Assembly (NCBI GenBank): GCA_905147135.1
Contig: LR990041.1
Span: 8,803,907 to 8,867,906, forward strand
Direction: 5' to 3'
DNA: 64,000 nucleotides
Source of the DNA: Blastobasis lacticolella
Lineage: Eukaryota > Arthropoda > Insecta > Lepidoptera > Blastobasidae
The translations under genes and the position numbers were made by a program. Within the stretch, counting starts at the first letter, position 1. Every line of letters begins with the position of its first letter. Below the pieces are notes generated by a model that was given only the letters and a program-made list of their open reading frames with translations, did not search any database and was not told the DNA's origin. Shown here piece by piece: positions 20,046-31,520 of the stretch.

Positions 20046-22744
20046 TAACTATTATAGAACGCATCATGATGCAAACGATACATTCTGTCAATGTCTATCA
20101 GACATAATCGTCAAAGCGATCCCGGCGTGCAATCTAGGCTTCGCTCTTGCGCGGCATGCGAGGGCTCCGGGTCCGCTTAGCAACAATAGGTTCCTACTGA
20201 CTATTAATAAATAACGCGCAATAATAAATGCGAAAGTATGTACGGACATTACTCTTTCACTCAAAAACGAATTATGATGAAATTTTGCTGTGTTATCCCA
20301 CGAATACGACACATAGATGAAGTCTGAAGTTGCAATATCCGAAACTACTGAACCGACTTCAAAGGTAACTTCATAGTCAAACGGAATGGTTCAAGCTGTC
20401 GAATATATTGTTGATGATTGATTATAGTAAAGATGATGGTGACCTGAACAGCGCCATAATTTTTTTTATTATATCTTGAAGAACAAATCTTTAACTCCAC
20501 TGTACTCTTAAACACATAATGAAACATGTACACAACATAAACACAATACAATGTACAAACGTAGGCTTATTTATCTCTTAAAGAGATCTCATCAAGCCTG
20601 ACATTTTGTGAAGAGACATAATGATCATTTTGTCCATAATAAAATATTATCGTGGTTGTTCTCTTATCTGCTGTTGTATACTCTTGAATCGTAAAAAAAT
20701 TTGTGCCTAGCCCCATGGCATTCATGGTTTTTATTATTTTTGTTTGAACCTTGACATCGTTTGGTTGTATTTATGTAATAATTTAGGAAAGTATTCGGTC
20801 TTTATTTATAATACATATTTAAATGTTATTCTGTATAAGACTTTGTTTCTGATTATAAAAAAAAGCGTTGTGGTCGTAGGCACCATGGGGCCTAGAGCCC
20901 GACAGTTTTGACAATTACTCTTATTTTTCTATTGTAAGTGGTAGGAATAAATATTCGCAGAACAGACGGCTGATGGGTCAATAAAGTTCTCGAATGCCGA
21001 CTACCTACCAGAAGATGCAGCGTGGGAGGCCTCCTGCAAGGTCAACCGAGATGGCTTTGTAAAGGTCGCAGGTCCCGGATGGATGCGGATTTGCAATGGA
21101 TAAACTCAAAAACTACTGAACGGATTTTAAAAATTGTTTTACATATAGATAATTACATTATCAGCGAGTAGCATAGGCTATCTTCGAAATTCGATGTGGT
21201 TCCAATGGGAACGGGTCCCAAATGTTGTAACCGAATTTTACGCGAACGATGTCGCGTCCAAAAAAGCTAGTAGTAGATAAAGGTTTTCGTGTTAGTGCTT
21301 AATGCTTACCTACCTGCCTACGCACAATTTGTATTCGTGGCAAAATACGTGGCGAGCTCGAATAGCTCCAGTTATTTTTCATTTCCAGGGAAAAGGTCAA
21401 AGGTTGCATGAGCTTTGAGATTGTGTCTCCCGTGGTTTGCCTCGTTAGTTAGACAATAACGAGATATTCTGTGTCTGTACAACAGTTTTACCAGCCTGCT
21501 CAGATTGTTTTAAAGCCGGCTTGTTTTACTCTCTTTAATCCCTGACGCAAAAGAGGAGTTTTATAAATTTGAAATGTGTATCTGGGTCTGTGTGTAGTTG
21601 CAACGAGTAGCTCCCGAACAGATATACTGAATTTTACGCGTTAGTTTTATTTGTAACTCCTGATGTCATTTCAAAATGTTTCGTCAAGAGTTAATTAACA
21701 TTGCAACTCATATTGGTTACCTACGGATCTCGGGTCGCTCCTGTCTGCCTGCCTCGTTAACGTGGTATATGGGATATAATAGTTGTGTATTCCAGTTTGT
21801 TTGCTGCGTCTCTTGCGAATGTAATCTTAAAGATGGGTTGGACACATGTTCAACCCACCGCATTATTGAATAATAATAATAATAATAATAAAAATATTTA
21901 TTTTCTCTTCACATAGGTGGGTAGATCAAATTTACAATAGAAACAATTTAACGTAAGTATAGTAAAAACCTGTGTGAGAGACTGGTGTCCGCACTAGGTA
22001 ATAAATACCTGTCTTACAGATCACCAGGCCCCCAGACCATTGGAGTGTAACCTAGTGCAAAAATTGCTTACTCTATGTTAGTCATAAATAGACTAACATA
22101 GAGTACCACTAAGATAGACTAGAATAAAGGTGCTTAAGAGAGAGACTGCTGCTGCCCATTACTGTTTACGAAGGTAATCTATGACAACATTTCCCTTTTA
22201 CGATACCTACCCGTCCATAGATGGCGTTCGTGCTTTCTACGATACTGATCACGGCTCCAGGAATGACCCTGGAAAGACCCTGTATGACCCTGTATTTATT
22301 AAGCAATAAAGAGTTTACATACATTACCTGAACCTACATGACCATGACATGATGTTAACTAAAAAGTGATCGAAACGTCGGTATAAAACGATATATATAA
22401 GACCGCTTTTAAAAGGTTGTATTATAATTAAAAATGAGGGATGATAACATCTTTAGTTTCTCATGCTTTATCAAAAACATTGGTAAACGTTGAGATGTAA
22501 TCCCAACGGGAAAAGGACGTGAAGTTAGATAATATAGAATATATTGAGTAAGACGTGATGCCACCAGAGCATAGATAATTTAACTGTGCATACAATAGTA
22601 GCATGTTATGTGATTAATGGACTGTAGCTGTACCAATTAAGCGAATTAGGGATTTAATTGGATAACAATCACAACACATGATGATGACAGCACAGTGAAA
22701 CCAGTATACGCGAATTGTATTGTTTTCAAATTACATAAGAGGAA
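20046..22744. other. Intergenic with repeat remnants
   Basis: Contents seen: a degenerate family D LINE piece (20960-21075, with CAGAACAGACGGCTGATGG), a family F-like piece (21090-21290), an AAT microsatellite at 21871-21891 typical of a LINE tail, and a perfect 15-bp hairpin at 22069-22083/22091-22105. No gene is recognised. Confidence 0.5.
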
Positions 22745-23040
22745 TCGATAACTACATAACCGTTTATAAAATACTAGTAGATCCGGCGCGACTACGTTCG
22801 TGTACACCTACTCTACCCCTGTCTGTCAAAAAAAGGAATTTTTCTTGCTTTTTTATAATTAAAAAAATAAATTAATATTTTTTATAATTAAACCTTCCTC
22901 TTGAACCACTCCGTCTATTGGCGAAGACCGGATTGAAATCCCTTGCGTAGTTTAACATATCAAAGCGTATTTAGTACCAGACTGCGGGAAACGACTTTGT
23001 TTTATGCTATGTATAGATAGAGAAGCTACATCCCATGTTT
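22745..23040 (-). repeat. Family F-like repeat, minus strand, degenerate
   Basis: ACTAGTAGATCCGGCGCGAC at the left also resembles 32985-33010. The right part is the reverse complement of the family F motif (TAAACC, then CTCTTGAACCACTC, AATCCCTTGCGTAGTTTAA, GACTTTGTTTTATGC). Confidence 0.5.
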
Positions 23041-23167
23041 GGTTGAACAGGACAAAATAATTAACAATCCACTTAAACTAATGATGAAAGTCATTAACAA
23101 AATATTTTCAAAGTCGATTCGCTTAAAAACCCTTTTAATAAATAAAAGATAAAGTTTTTTTCAAGGA

Positions 23168-23232
23168 GGCTACGCGGTTCTACGGCTGGGTTCTACGCGG
23201 GTCTACGCAGTTCTACGGACCGTACTACGCAC
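23168..23232. repeat. Minisatellite, about 11-13 bp unit
   Basis: CTACGCGGTTCTACGG is followed by four more TCTACGC- or TCTACGG-type units over about 65 bp. Confidence 0.65.
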
Positions 23233-23454
23233 GATACAAGAGCGTAGAATTGGGAGTAGCAAACCATTTAAAAAAAAAATCCTTTACAGCTGTATTCTGT
23301 TCATCGTTATCCATAATGAATTTTCTGGAAGTGGGCCATTAGCTGTCCTTTCGGCTCCAACAACACATCCTTGACTAAACATTATTATGTTTACAGTAGA
23401 ATTATTGTAACTCTTTTAAATTCTTAGTGATGGTGTACAATGACTGAAAAACCT

Positions 23455-23790
23455 GACTGGCTATTACGAAGCACGTCCGCGAACCCCACGTCAAATAAAT
23501 AAAATTGTGCGCTGGATGAACGAAGTCGCGTGACTTGACCGATTACATAACGAGTACATCCAAGTATTTGCGTAAGGGTTATCGCGGGGAAGATTGAGGA
23601 GGTTCGCCTACGCAATTGTGTTGTGCAACGTACAATACGTGGGAAATAGGTGTCTAAACCTGACAGTAGCAGGAAGGAAGTCAAGTGGGCGGTCCAAGAG
23701 AGATGCCACAATGTCGAAGATCGGGCGAAGTGGAGAAGAAAAAGTAAGAAAGCGAAGCCGGGCTAGACCGCTATGATAATGATGATGATG
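23455..23790 (+). mobile_element. RTE-type LINE, degenerate 3' fragment
   Basis: Broken frames resemble the C-terminus of the 3955-4395 copy: GCGCTGGATGAACG for the RWMC segment, CATAACGAGTACATCC for RNEYI, and GAAGATTGAGGAGGTTCGCC for KIEEARL. It ends near AAGTGGAGAAGAAAAAGTAA followed by GATAATGATGATGATG. Confidence 0.75.
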
Positions 23791-26700
23791 CTGTGTGCTG
23801 ATGACTAATACTTAATACCACTAAGATAGTAATTATTATTTTATTCGCAAGTACAAAGCGGCGGCGGCTGCGTGGGCAGTAACTCGGGCCAATGGAACTT
23901 TCTGGATGGTGAGTGGGCGTCGTAGAGCAACGTACCGAAATACCTTTTTGCCAATTATTTTGTTGTAACTCGGGTTTTGTGGGGGAATTATCTTCTTGAA
24001 AAATAATTAGTTTGTGTTCTGTATATTCTAACAATCGATCATCGTAGGAGCGGTAATAATAACTAAAAACGGTGCTCTAATATTATTCATTTCGTGACAA
24101 CTCATTGTCATAATATTCTCACTTGTTATATCATAATTTACTGATATACCAAACTCTTTGACAATTTAACACAAGTTTTGACAGTTTTACTGAAAGGTTA
24201 GGTGGTACAATAGGTACAAAGCGGCAAAATATGCGCGCCGGCTTTTTTTTTGGTAAAAAATAGTCACTCATACGCCTACGACATAAGGCGACGCTCTACG
24301 GAGCCGAATGTGGCTGAACTAACCGATGTGCATTATTTATACCCACATCTGTACGGTTTAGGCCAAACAGTAGACATAGCCTCTCCTCAAGCCTTCCATA
24401 TCGATCGACTTTGTGTCACTGCATCCAATTGCTCCCTGTAACCAAATGTCTATGTTATGGGCGAAGTAAGTAATTGGGAATTACACATAATGCCCGGGCA
24501 TCATGAAAAATGACCAATATGAGATAATAAACATAACATTTGAAATAATTACATTGCCCAGGCATTATGAACAATGTCCGTCACTTATTGGTATTCAATG
24601 AAATACTTGATAATTATAATTGAATTTAGTTTGACATTAACAGATGTGTAATAATATGATATTTAGTGAAATTAATACTTACAAACTAGATTTTTTTATC
24701 TTGATAATATATTTTATGCACTGTAATTTTTTTACAACCATGTTGAGTTTTGACGTTCATAAGTGTTTTTATGAGAACCTAATCTGAATATGTTTGACTT
24801 TTGACTTCGGACAGAGTAATAATCTACATGTTTTATTATGCCTCACATCAAAAATATAATCTTTCAAAAATGACATTCTGTCGCACAGGATTAGGTCGCA
24901 AGGAGCGAAGCAACGAGCGTGTTAGTTGCTATAAACTACTGCCTTAAATCTAAAATTTTTCGAAATAACATTTTAATAACTGGCGAGTATTTGTAAAATG
25001 ACCCTTGCGGCTACGACTCGAGTGAAAATGCAGTGGAATTTTCCCCTGTTATTCCATAACCTCAAAACATACATTTCCTACAGCTATTTAGGAATTGTGT
25101 ACAATATACATGTCCTATGTATATTGTAAAAAATTAACTAAAAAATTTGTGGTCTAAAGGAAATAGAGCCTCGCTCGGCTTTCGATGGCCCCAAACTTAA
25201 CCTAACCCAGCAATTTGGAGTGCAACCAGGTCATTTTCTTGACTAATGTAGCTTAATTTTCAGTTTACCCAAGCTTTATATCTTCACGTCATCGTTGCTT
25301 TCCATCAGGTGAGTTGAGGTCAAATGCAATCCTATTGAAAAAAAAAAACAATTATGTATAATATCCGGATTAATCAGTTGGCCCATAACATATATTATAA
25401 CCGCCATAGTATAATAGTAGTGATGTTATGGTCAGTGTTGCGTGTTGGTATATCAGCCCTCCAAGGGATATCGTTGACTCTTGAGAAATGTTGTATTTCT
25501 AAGATTATTTTATGACACGGTTGAAAAAAAGCCAAAAATGTCTTTTGAAGTACTTGTTTTATTCATTTCTTTGTTTTTAGGTACATTTTTTCGCATTTAT
25601 ATTATGAATCTAATTGCATTTGTATTTCTTAGGTACATTTCAAAATTAACACTTATGATATTAAAATACGTTATCTTCTCTATAAGTGTGTACAATTATA
25701 GCCACAATATTATTGGAAGTATACAAAATTATAAATGCTTTATAATTAAATAAATTAATTCTTTGTTTTCAACAATCTATTTAAGTACCTACAATTAAGT
25801 TAAGGCATTTTGTTAAGTAATAAAATATTGAATAAAATTAATTAAAATAAAATATTAGATTAATAAATAGGACAGGTTTAATAGGTTGTGGGTACAGGAA
25901 CTTAATGTATAATCACACTTTGATGTATACATCGTTGACAATTAACTTAATAATATTCATATTATAATCAGGAAAACGTTAACATCGACTAGTAATACTT
26001 TACAGGTTACATTAATTTAACGCAGTATCTTAACTACAAACTATAGAATTCGGGGTTGACTATACTAAAAGAGGAAGGTAATTTGACTTTATTTAACCGA
26101 TATGTACTTTGGGAAAGATAATTTCTTAATTAGGTAATTTTAACTTTTAGAAATGAAGATTGCGGGCGACAACAAAATCGGTACAAGTCGATCACTACGG
26201 GAGGAGAAATGACAGATAAAAAGGACGATTTCAATAAAGTATCTCTTAAAAAGGTCTTTTAGACCTCTCGTATAATACAAAAGTTAGTTTAAGAAGCTGG
26301 TAAAGCTAAAATATCACCTAATCCTCTGCAATCCGAGAGAATCACTTAGAATTTACCCGTAAACATTAATAAGAAATTTATGTTCTATATGTCTTACATT
26401 TTGCTTTGCAAAGAAAGTTCATGGTATTGTCTGTTTAGAGTAGTTAGACCGATGTAAGTTTAAATAAGTGGGTACCGAAATTAGCACCTCTGTGAAATTA
26501 GGCTCGCAACATGAAAAACGTCCGCACTTAGTGACAAAGTAGCTCATTTTTAGTAATTACTAATAGTTTTGAGCATAAAATATTTCGCCTAAATTTTACA
26601 AAAATATCCAGAAGATTTAAATTACATACAATGCTTAGATAACACAGCAACTGATGAATTTTATAGATGTTGAAATGTAATAAATATATTTTATTACTAT

Positions 26701-27232
26701 CTAAACAATAATAAGTCTTAGACAATCAGTACTACGTAATGATAATATTTACAACGCACATCTCGTGCAGTAGCTGCCTCATGAAGGGAATCAACCTTTA
26801 CCTTACCTAAATATACATAGCGTTCAACAGTTCTCATCAATGGAGATTATAGTCACATTTTGTACGATTATTTACATTGAAATCAGTATTAGGTGTCCAT
26901 AAATGGTTTTACGAGTATGTATGCATCAAGGTCATACAAATGTTACCAAAATTGTTATAGTAAAGATTCTAAAAGATTTGATATCCATATTTTGTGATAG
27001 GTATCACTATCTAAAAGTAGTCCGATTAGTAGATCTCTAAAGTTTACAACTGTCTATTACAATTAATCACGGATGCTGTAACAAAACTGTTAACTAGCGA
27101 CAAATATTAAATATATTTCCTTCTATTGATAGCCTCTGTCGTGACTTGACCCCAGGCATCGTCGCCGAGTCGAGGGTATCTTAGTCTACGTGTACTCAGT
27201 CTCATGTTCCTTGGCGATATTTCTTCGTAGCT
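23791..27232. other. Intergenic, AT-rich, no gene recognised
   Basis: A family C-like LINE tail with CTTTCCATCAGGTGAG and an A-run is at 25275-25352. A pair of CCCGGGCAT/CCCAGGCAT motifs lies at 24490-24590. The open frame at 25481-25753 is low-complexity, AT-rich and hydrophobic and is not supported as a gene. Confidence 0.5.
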
Positions 27233-28715
27233 TTAAGTTGCGATGCGATGCTTCAGGCCCCTGAGCTCGAACACTAGATCCCGGTCGTCGGACACAAATC
27301 GCTTGTTGATGTTCCTTGCTTTCGTTGATTCCTGCTGGACAAAGGAGACAAAATGTTATTAACACGAAATGGAAGAAATGTAAGTACTACTCCTAAACTA
27401 AGTTTAGCCGCCTCCCCAGTTCGATTGACCCGACCTCCGAGGGTGTCGCCTACCACCCTGGGCCCGGTCGGGCTATTTTTAGACTCGAGTTGTACCAACG
27501 CTGAACAACGACACTATCATTAAGAGCTATAGAAATAACTGCCTTTAATTACTAGCATTTTTTTAAACCTAAACAATTAAAAGCTACTTACTTGAATATG
27601 TTTGTTGTTCGCCAATAGGTGCACTAGCGTGTCGTAAAAGGCTGTGCGCTCTGTTGGATTTCTTTTGTTCTGTTTGATCTGATGTCCTCTGGGCTTGGCG
27701 GCCGCCGCCGGTACTCCCACCACGACCTCTTGTTGTCCGAGTTTGGGATTGAGAGTGCTAACAACAGGTGCGGCAGTGGTGACGCTTCGCTTGTTTCCAT
27801 TCCAGTTAATGAAGCCGTCATCTGCTGCGTAGTCGTCGTCCTCTATCCTGGGAACGGTTTTGGGTACATGGTAGAAGGGCTTGCCTGCTAAAGCCTTCAG
27901 CTCTCTGACGTCTTCGTCCTCGGCGTCGCGCTCTTCGTAGTCGGCGGGCGGGAACGCGGCGCGGGTGTTTTCGCGGCGCCGTTGGGCGTCTTGAGCCATT
28001 TGTGTGAGGATTAAGTTATCAAGGAAGGCTGCACTGACGTCGTCATCATTCGCCTGCCAGCGGGGAGTGGGCTCGCTCTCGAACCACGTTTCTTGGCCGA
28101 TAGGGAGCGCGGAAAATCTTTCATCCTCTGATTTTGGGTCTTCATTTGTGAAGTGACTGTAGGGGTCGTAGTAGTACGCCGGATACGGGAGCTGTCCGTA
28201 GGCCTCGGGCACTTGCGCCGCCGGTGCGGGCGGCTCATAGTAATATTGCACCTTAGGCGAGTAGTAATAGTCTTCTTCTGGGTATTCGCGAGCCGTCTGT
28301 GGGTACACCGACCATCCTTGCATCGGATAGGCCTTCGCTTGTGCTATGAGATAGCTCAGCAGTACTGCCAGGATTCTACAACAACAATGCCTGACATTAG
28401 TCGAATGAAATATACTTTTGATTTATTTTTAAAATATTTGGATGTGTTATTTGCAAGAGATTAATTGATAACAGGTATTAGACACTTTAAAACATTTAAG
28501 GGGAACCGCGAGGTTAATACTATATTATAAAAAATATATAGTATGTATTATAAGGCAATTCGCTATCAATAATTACTTAATTTAAATTACAAAAAATTCT
28601 CCGAAACTTCCCTGACCTGTCTAAATTTTTATTTTCTATTTACCTATTTACAAAAATAAATCAACACATATTCCTAATTGCTAGCACTAACTCACCTCGA
28701 GCTTGAGGGCTGCAT
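27233..28715 (-). CDS. Candidate secreted neuropeptide prohormone, 3 exons, complete
   Basis: Coding exons: 28715-28696, 28375-27592, 27334-27233; the GT-AG joins keep frame and give 301 residues. The N-terminus MQPSSSRILAVLLSYLIAQA is a signal peptide, probably cut near residues 20-22. The following Tyr- and acid-rich region contains YYYSPKVQYYYEP, and TQMAQDAQRRREN lies at about 132-143. Lys-Arg sites occur at 202-203, 244-245 and 279-280, plus Arg-Arg-Arg at 139-141. The last site releases a 21-residue C-terminal peptide beginning FVSDDRDLVFELRG (281-301). A signal peptide, no cysteines and dibasic sites fit an insect prohormone made in neurosecretory cells. It resembles what is called prohormone-2 or NVP-like in insects, but that link is from memory and untested. 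A TATA box lies 76 bp upstream of the ATG. Other possibility: an acidic secreted structural protein. Confidence 0.88.
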
Positions 28716-28790
28716 GTTGCACACTACACTGTTCGATGTCAACTTTAGCGCGGCCGGAGCGAGACTACGTGGGATGGGAGGGCCGGGCGG

Positions 28791-28798
28791 CTTTATAA
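28791..28798 (-). promoter_or_regulatory. TATA box of the prohormone-like gene
   Basis: On the minus strand the sequence is TTATAAAG, in a GC-rich context 76 bp upstream of the ATG at 28715. Transcription would be expected to start near 28760-28768, giving a leader of about 50 nt. Confidence 0.65.
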
Positions 28799-29999
28799 GC
28801 GGCTCGCCCACGCACTCGCCCACACGTTCTCAATGAACGGGCCGCAACCTACCCCCACTAGCCACCCCTCGCCTGCCACCCAGCCCCCCCCCCCCATCCT
28901 GAACGCCGCTATCGATCCCGCCCGCAGAGTATTCGTCCCTAAACCGTGACAGTCGGGGCTCGTGAGTCGTGACACTGCTTTTTTCCTAACTTTGAGACCC
29001 TAATTGGATGCCTGTTAGATCGCACTCGACGTCTTCGGGATCACAAGATTACGTCAGAGTTTCATATAGAATCAGTCTTGGGTTAAACAAAGGGAGATGC
29101 TTCCAGAACGTCGGTGTATATTCAAACGCTTATTACGCCTCCGCAGTCGGATCCGTCCCACGCTCAAATGGTTACTGACAGGGGGATACCACGGGCGGTT
29201 GGAAATTGTAGTTTGAATTAAATTGTTTTTTTTTTTAATTGATATATAACAAAGCCAATGCCTGTAAGTCCATTAGGTAGATATCAAATACACAGAGATA
29301 TTAATGAACGCAATTTATATATTTATATTTTAATTTATAAATAATAAAATGTAGAATAAAATGTTTGTCAATTATTAATATTTCTCCTTCATTGTGGTAT
29401 CACTCTTGGAAGTGTGGTCGTGGTCGTTATTTTTATACACGTGTCTAGGGGTCCATCTAAAGCCCTTTTAGCTTATCCTCACTGCCAAACAATAACGGTT
29501 GCAAAAATCTAGGAATGCACCTAGGAATAATCTGGGTGATTTTTGCAGTAAGGTAAGGTACTGCTGACCCTTCGCAAGCGAGTCCGACTCGGACGTGGCC
29601 AATTTTATACACAACCAAGGGGTCACGAACCCCAGCATAGTAAATTAATTTATTAAACTGGATACTCTTACCCGTGCCTGAGAAAAACAATCTTACCAAG
29701 CTTGATGTCTTGATGGACGGACAAAAACATTTTTAAGTTTTAGGTTCGAATTTCGAAATCACTAAGAAAAGTGAATTTACATGTGAATTTCAAGACGGCG
29801 TTGGGGCGAAAGTTACTTAAGGGCCCTACCCAAACGTAGCACAACACAACCACAACGGAAACACGTGGGAGGGCGCTAATTTATGTGAAAATGAAATATT
29901 TATTTCACAGCGACCACATTTTACCGTTAAATTCACGTCGTGGATTACACCAATCACAATTAAAAATCACAACGCAACCATAACGACTACATCACAAAC
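28799..29999. other. Upstream flank of the prohormone gene and intergenic DNA
   Basis: A run of about 12 C lies at 28884-28895, then AT-rich sequence. No gene or clear repeat boundary is seen. Confidence 0.45.
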
Positions 30000-30170
30000 C
30001 TCACAGCCTTCATCATATCAGCCAAAAGACGCCCACTGCTCGGCATAGGCCTCTCTCAGAAATCTTCACAAAGGCCTGTCCTGTGCCTTAGTACCTGCGA
30101 TCTTTACCAGGTCGTCGGTCCACCTTGTGGGAGGCATACCCTCGCTGCGTCTTCCGGTAACACAGCATTG
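30000..30170 (-). mobile_element. LINE 3' end, family D, degenerate
   Basis: On the plus strand CATCATATCAGCCAAAAGAC, GCATAGGCCTCTC, TTTACCAGGTCGTCGGTCCA and GCTGCGTCTTCCGG are the reverse complement of the end of the family seen at 5060-5376 ([19 protein letters not shown]). Confidence 0.7.
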
Positions 30171-31199
30171 CGTCAACTTAAATACTTTGAGCGCAAGTCC
30201 TGCTTTCGCTCTCCTCTCTTTTATAAATGCGCAATAGCTTATTTGGCCTAAGGTCATCGTTTTATATATAAAGCTCACAAACTTATCTCACACTGCAACC
30301 ACAATGTCACTTGTTTTCACAACGCCACTGCATGCCCACTTTTAGTAAGGGTTATGTGTTTGACCTGTATGTATGTATGTGTGTTTCTTTGTTCATCATA
30401 ACTATTAAAAAAAAATCGGGTTCATTTAAAAAATTCAAAATGGCAGGCTTCGGGCGCCATATTGTGAGGTTCAAAAATAAACCCTCTATGGCATTCCATA
30501 TTTCTGTAATTAAAGTTCCCTTTCTCTTTTTTAACAAAATGGGTCCCCGCTTGCGTCCAAGTTAGTTAATTAAACTAACATTTGCGTTGTACTTACCAAT
30601 TTAATTTACTTACAGCAATTTGCTTGATTATTACTTTTTAGTTTTTAATAGCAGTCGAGGTTTTAGGTTTTTGTAGGTACTCATTTTTTGTCGCTGTAAC
30701 GTTGTGTGATTGAAGTAGCTACGTGTAGGAAGGCCTTAAACGTAAAAGTTTTAACTCAAAGAAAACCTTTCAAGATTTTTAAAAGGGCGGGCCAAGGCGG
30801 TATTCGAAACGGTACGGCGAAAAATTTCGTTGTGTAATGCCAGTGGGCATAAAAGGGTACCCTTTATAGTAAACATGGTGTACTAGTAAGTTAGAAGCTA
30901 TTACGCCTAAAATCTTGTTAATCGGTATTTCTGTGTAGCTTTAATAAGCTACATTTATCAGAATAGTACAGAAAAAGGCTGATAAGTCATCGTCGCTTTC
31001 CATCAGGTGGCGTCAAATGCAAGCAAGATCAATATCACGATAATAACAAAAAAACCCGCACGATCGGCTTATTTCGGCTTTGTATGTGACAGAGATAATG
31101 ATAGCATAATTATATAGCCGAATTATATACGCGATGTATATTCATTCACATTTGTAAATCTATTTATGAATGTCGGAAAACAGTCAGTTGCTCGCTAAT
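30171..31199. other. Intergenic; one LINE tail
   Basis: A short TATG run lies near 30370. A LINE tail with CGCTTTCCATCAGGTGGCGT lies at 30980-31055. No gene is recognised. Confidence 0.45.
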
Positions 31200-31520
31200 A
31201 TTTTTTTTTTTTTTTTTTTTAATTTTAGACTATCCAGGCATTTGACCGCTATCTCACCTGGTGGTAAGTGACGATGCGGTCGAAGATGGAGCATGCCTGT
31301 CTAGGAACAGCCTATTCACTCTAGCCTTGAAGGCGTCCAGATTATAGTGATCAGGGAACACACTCGCAGGCAACGCGTTCCATTCCTTAGCCGTTCGCAT
31401 TATAAAGGTTGAACCAAAGCGGCTCGTGCGGGCAGCTGGAAGATCCACGACATAAGGATGAAGCGCTCGCCCGGATCGCGTTTCCCGATGGCGGAAAGGA
31501 TATTTTAGGATTTCTGAACG
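31200..31520 (-). mobile_element. LINE 3' fragment, family C, with 20-nt poly-A tail
   Basis: On the minus strand the open frame reads [39 protein letters not shown] and [19 protein letters not shown], then a stop, a GGTGAGATAGCGGTCAAATG-type 3' UTR and a poly-A run (T-run at 31201-31220). The intact tail and open frame suggest a fairly young 5'-truncated insertion. Confidence 0.8.

Noticed and set aside
25481..25753. Plus-strand 90-residue hydrophobic frame
   Set aside because: AT-rich, Ile/Phe/Tyr-rich composition expected by chance; no start context, splice sites or recognisable family.
28153..28464. Plus-strand frame over the prohormone gene
   Set aside because: It is a shadow of exon 2 of the minus-strand gene and has no independent support.
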